Of a DNA stretch of 64,000 bases, positions 49,101-55,100 are shown piece after piece. Origin of the DNA: Stictocephala bisonia (taxonomy: Eukaryota; Arthropoda; Insecta; Hemiptera; Membracidae); assembly GCA_035578905.1 (NCBI GenBank), contig JAQJVL010000152.1:744001-808000 (forward strand), read 5' to 3'. Every line of letters starts with the position of its first letter. The stretch's first letter is position 1. Made by a program: the position numbers and the translations under genes. A model generated the notes under the pieces. It saw only the letters and a list, made by a program, of their open reading frames with translations. It was not told where the DNA came from and did no database searches.

Positions 49101-52100
49101 TTCATTACTGCACTACCACTATTTTTTTTTTTTTTAATTACTACATTTGTATTTAAACATAAAGTGAGTTTACCCACCACCTTTTACTTTGACATATGAA
49201 TTGAGTTGCATATTTTAGTGCAACTCAACAATTTACGAGTAACATAGTGGTTTTATTGGTGTGCTCCCTTTATTGCTAACAATTAAGGTAAGATTACAGT
49301 TTTAAAAGTTCAAGTATCAATGAAAAATTAAACTGTATGTCAAAATATGGGATCAACGGTTTCCAAAGTAGTACATTTTTATCAGAAAATGATAGTGAAC
49401 AACAGGAAAACAAAACATTATGATTATGAATGTGTTGGTTTAAACATTTTATTTATCACTTATATTGAAAACCCAATTTTACTAGAACAATCAAATACCG
49501 TATTCTGAAGCAGTTTCCTCTGAGCATTCTAGGTAGATCGTATGTTCCATAAATATATGGCACAAAGAAAGTATGAATTATAAAAAAAAAGTATTTATGG
49601 GCATGGGAACTCATAAGATTGAACACATATAGGCACGTAACAAGTGACTTCATATTTCCTCAGACAGGATTTATCTTTGAGTTAGTATAATAATAGATTG
49701 TATATGACACATTTTCTATTCTCAACAATATCACTGAGCAAGCTACATCATAGTATGGGCAAAACGTTTGGAGATGTAAATATTGTATATAACACTTTGA
49801 TGCGGTTGGGACTGGAAGCTTTACTTTTTAGTAATGTGTATGACTCAGTTTGGTAAGTTTCCTGTTATACAATATAATATACAGCTATAATGTATTTTTG
49901 TGCAAAACAATTAACACATTGTATGTATGTGACCAGTACTGCCATACTGATATGTTTCCAACGGCAAGATCGTGAAACCAGCACTGCCACAGGAATCTAG
50001 ATCATCTTGTTTAAAGTTCCAGTGTAATTTTGTCCACTTAAGTTTTTAAATTGTATTAGAGAGAAGTTTTTAATGTTTTGGTAGTAATTAAATCAACCCC
50101 AGATCAGTAATTAATTGTTCAACGTCCAAAGAGATTGTATTAAGTTTTAATCAATTACAATTGATAGTTTCTACTTTATTTAACTAATTAGAAGTTTCAT
50201 AGTAACATATGGTCTTTAATACTTACTCACTCTTACTCCCAGGGCCATCTATATCGCAGGTGATATTTAGCCGCACCAACAAAGCCTCTCCAGATTGGCC
50301 TGTCCTCTGCATTCTCTTCCATGGCTCCAACTCGCTGTATATCTAGCCTAACCTGGTCCCACCATCTTTGTTTTGGCCTTCCCTCAGGGTTATTTTTGCT
50401 AACTTTCTTTAGTTGGGACTCTTCTCTCCTTCTCAACACATGCCCAGCCCACCTTAGTCTTCTACTTTTGACCTCACTCACAATGTCTGCGTCGTTATGC
50501 AGGTCTCTAATCTCCCTGTTATGTTTCCTTCTCCACTCCCCTTGGTCATATGTGGGCCCATATATCTTTCTCAAGACTTTGTTTTCGAAGACAATTAGTT
50601 TTTTTTCCTCTTTCTTATTTAGTATCCACGTTTCAGATCCATAGAGCTTTAATACCTTCATTTATTGATTCTTAAAAGAACTAATTAAATTAACTAGAAC
50701 AGGTACACGAAAAAGTAGTTAACCACAGTTGTGGTTGTATGATTAATAATGTCAGTATTTTGTATCAGAATTATATTAAAGGGCCGTCCAAATTAAATTA
50801 TACTAATTCCTTTAAGTCAGGACTATCAGCTGTTCCATTAAATCATATCAGTTGAATATTAAGGATGCATATAAACCATTATATTAAATTGTATCTAACC
50901 TATATTAAGGGGGCGTCAAAACTGTTATTTTAAATCAAATCAGATATATATTAATGGTTACATTTAGAGAACATCAAAACCACCATATTAAATTTTATCA
51001 TAAATTGAATAATAACTATAATTAACCCTTTCGATGCCGCTGTCCGATATATCGGACAGCGGTAGTTATGCTAAAAATGCCGCGGTCCGATATTTCGGAC
51101 CGCTCGTAATTTTTTTTCCGGTAAGGCATTTTCGTTAATATGCCACATATACGGTACCAATCTGTTGAGAATTGATTATTGTACTCAGAAAAAGTGTTTT
51201 AAACATCTTTTAAATGTGCGTTTGTTAAAATATATTTGTCACGCTTGAAATAATCGCTCGAGTGTGACAAATATGTGACTTTGTACTGTCGAAAAAAATT
51301 ACGATAAATCCTGGGATTTTCAAGGTAAGACTTTGAAATTTGGTATGCATGTTAGTAATTAAATGTTCTTTCAAATAAAGTCACTTTTATAGCCCTAGTA
51401 TTTTTTTTGTATGGTCTGAAAAGTTTCAAAATTGAAAAATTAAAAAAAATTTTAATTTTTAAAAAAGTTGATTTTACAAATTAAGTACCCTTTATTCAGT
51501 TTTTATACTATATACGAATAATATAATAAAATAATATATTATTCGTGAACCAACTTATACATTTAAATTGTATTAAATTATATGTAGGCATGGCTCCCAC
51601 AAGGGTGGGTTTGGGTGGAACTCTGGCCTCAGGGCCCAAGCCTTGGGGGCCCGGGCATTAGACAAATTTTTTTTAAATTTATTACAAGCATAGCCTCTTT
51701 CAAATAAAAATACTTTTAAGATTAAATTACTGTAGGGTCTACTCTACTGTAATTATTTAAAGCTTAAAACGTAACCCAAATACTAACATAAATTTGTTTT
51801 GGTTATCAGTAAATATTGTAAGTGGTACGTGTTTGGACGATTGGAAACACTTCCTTGAATGGAAAACTCATCAGACATAATTGAAAGGTCGTGGTATAGA
51901 ACTAACAACGACCTCCAACAAATGATCAAATGTGAAGCAACAAAATTGAAAGCTATATTACAAAGAATACTGGATACAACTTTATTCTTACGTAGTGTAG
52001 AGGTTAAGCCTTTAAAGTGGAAAATACTTAAATCGGAAATGTGCACAATGGAAATTTTTTTAGAATTGGAATTCATTGCAAAGTATAACAAGGTGTAGGT

Positions 52101-55100
52101 AACTAGTGAACATCTTGAAAAATTAAGGAGAACCAACTTATGAACAAGAGTATGATAGGCCAAAACTCACTAATTATCTTGGTACTCTAAAAGGAGTTTA
52201 TTTCTTTATGTGGAGAAAAAATATTGAAAACCATTTTACAGCAAAAAGAAGAGTCAATTTTCTCTGGAATTATCGTTCTATTACTTATCGATGTTACTCT
52301 GACACTTCCCATCAAGAGCAGAATTTACTAATTCCTTTTTTACTATCCAGAGAACAATTCATCGCAGTTTGTTAATGATTTATTGAATTCATGAAGTTTA
52401 CCGGGAAAACAGGCGTAACAATAACCGGTGAAGTACTGTCCATATTGAAATCTCTTCAAATACTATTAACTTGTTGTCGTGCTCAGGACTATGACAATGG
52501 GTCCAACATGCGAGGTCACACTAGTGGTGTTCAGTCAAGAATACTAAAAAAAAGTGTTATTTGTTCTTCCTGTGAAGCACATTCTCTCAACAGAGTTGGT
52601 GTCAATGCCACTGGACTAAATTCTGATGTTATGTCAATTTTTGGAAACATTGAAAGTTTTTACTCTTTATTCTCTAGCAGCCCTGGCCATTGGGAATTGT
52701 TGAAACAACATGTACCATTGTCTACAAAGCCTTTCTGAAACTCGGAGCAATACTAAAAGCTCTGCGCCAAACTGTTGAAGGACTATCCTGCAATCCTCAA
52801 AGTGTTAGGCATGCTCTTGGAAGATAAGGTACCTACATTAATTCAATCAGCAAGAAATACTTTGTTTTGGGAAGTCTCTTGATGTTGTCGTTTTTGGCAC
52901 AAGATCTTGACTTCCATTTATAAAAAAAAAAAACCTTAATAATACAGAAGAGATGTATCTCCCTCAACATTGAAACACAACTAATTAAAGATTTACTGAA
53001 TGAGATGCAGGTCCTACAAGATTTGTGGGAAACCATCTTCGATTAAGCAAAAGTAGTTACAGAGGTAGTAGGCATTCCGCTTAAGTTTGTTGTTAAAAGG
53101 AACCCTGATGAAAAGACGCCTCATGAACTTCAGCAGATTCAGCTAGAGACATCCAATGCATTTAAACCTTCTTTTGTTTTTTCTGGTTTGGATTTCATTA
53201 TGACTGATTTAAATATCAGATTTGCTGACGTGGTGGCTCAGTGGCTAAGGCTTCTCCGAGTGAGCAGGGATGAAGGCGATCGAACAAAAACTTGATTATA
53301 TCAAGATAACGAATACATAGTTTGGCTGGGAGATAACTCATGCTGATATGAACATGATAAAAGTCCATCAATCAATGCATATGAGTATCATGCAGCATAC
53401 TACGAATCAGTGGAACATTTTCATAGAGACAGTCCATCTATTTCAGTTAGTCAGTGATTATTTTGGGATGCGTATTTGATAACAAATAATACAAATTGTT
53501 GCCTAGATAATTGAAATAGTGAAATAAATTAAATGGACATCAAAGCAACTATATTAAATTGTATCAGATCTATATTGAGTTTGCAGCTAAACCATTATGA
53601 TTGCAGTAAATAAGTCGTAACAATCATTTTGTGTATCGCTATGTTTATTACTAATAATATGATTTTGTGTAATATTGTAGATGTATAACCAAAATAAACA
53701 AGGTAATATGAGCAGAAAATTGGGAAGTTTTAATGTTCCCAGAGAAGTTAGCAAACCATCGTCTACATATACTCCGCAACAATTTGAAAACTCTCTTGGA
53801 AAACTCCAAGTAAGTGCTGCTTGTATAATTTAATTTATTCATTGTTTAATAATACAGGGGAGCTAAAAATTTCCGGAGCATACAAATAACTTCAATAAAT
53901 TACAATAAAAGAACAAAACTTTATATCCAGCTTTTAGCTATATTAAACTATGATTCTATGTATTTTGCCTTGATAGCATGGTTATGGGGTATATCCCTGT
54001 AGAGCTTGGTGAAAATTCTTAAATAGAATTAAGGTCATTATGTAAAACAAATTAAAGATCATTTTATTGAAATACTTTGGCGGAAAAAAACTTCAAAATG
54101 TTGGTGCATCACATAGTGACGAGTATTCAAAAGTTTTATAAATGCTCAATTTATCATGGCTTTAGAGCATGGTTATAAGGGACATCTCTTTAAAGCTTAG
54201 TAAAAATCTTAAATTTATAGGTTTGGTGGTATAACGGTTCAAAAACCCTTCTTATTGAAACACTTTCGCAGAAAGTCAACTTCAAAATGTTGATGTATTA
54301 CAAAATAATGATTATTACAAAGTTTTAGAAATGCTCAATTTTTCAAATGCAAGAATTTTAGATGTTAGGTTCATTATTATTAGACTTATTTTACTTGTTA
54401 CTGACCATTTAAGACAGTAACAAGTTTTTAACTTGTCATTTCCTTAATTTACCTTAAAAGACCTACTAAAAGTGTTTTATAAAAAGTGCGGAAATTTTCA
54501 CGATTTTGCTGTTTTTTTTTTGTTTTTTTTTTTATTGAGTATATTTTTTATTGGTCACTAAAGAATTTCAACATTCACCATTTTACAATGGGTAATAACA
54601 GCTATATTTTTATTAATTTTATAAAAGTTAGTCAAATGTCTTAATATAATGCTAATTTTAAAAATAAGAGTGAAATATGTGAGAGATGAAGTGGCTTGCC
54701 AGTTGCAGGGGCGAATCAACTCTGTGTGTGTGTGTGTGTGTGTGTGTCCATCTCCTTACTTTATATTCGGTCTTCCTGGGTCAACTAAATACTGAACTAT
54801 TATTGTCTTTATAATGTGTAACCAACATATATGTTTTCAAAAACAAATACGTAAACAAAATGAAAGGACATTTATTCTGACATTTTTAAATTTATACAAA
54901 ATTACTAAAAAATAGTGATGTACAAATTAATAAATATTTTATCTAAGAGCATTAATGTGATTTAATATTAAAATAAAAAACAATGTATAGAGAAACTCAT
55001 TGTAAGAATTAAAACCCAATAGCATTAGTAGGATGAAGGTACACACACATACATATATAGCATATGGTTTATTGTCAACCCACCCATACATGTACTGTGT

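Noticed and set aside
50321..50644. Plus-strand 107-codon ORF
   Set aside because: Antisense shadow of the minus-strand LINE C-terminus.
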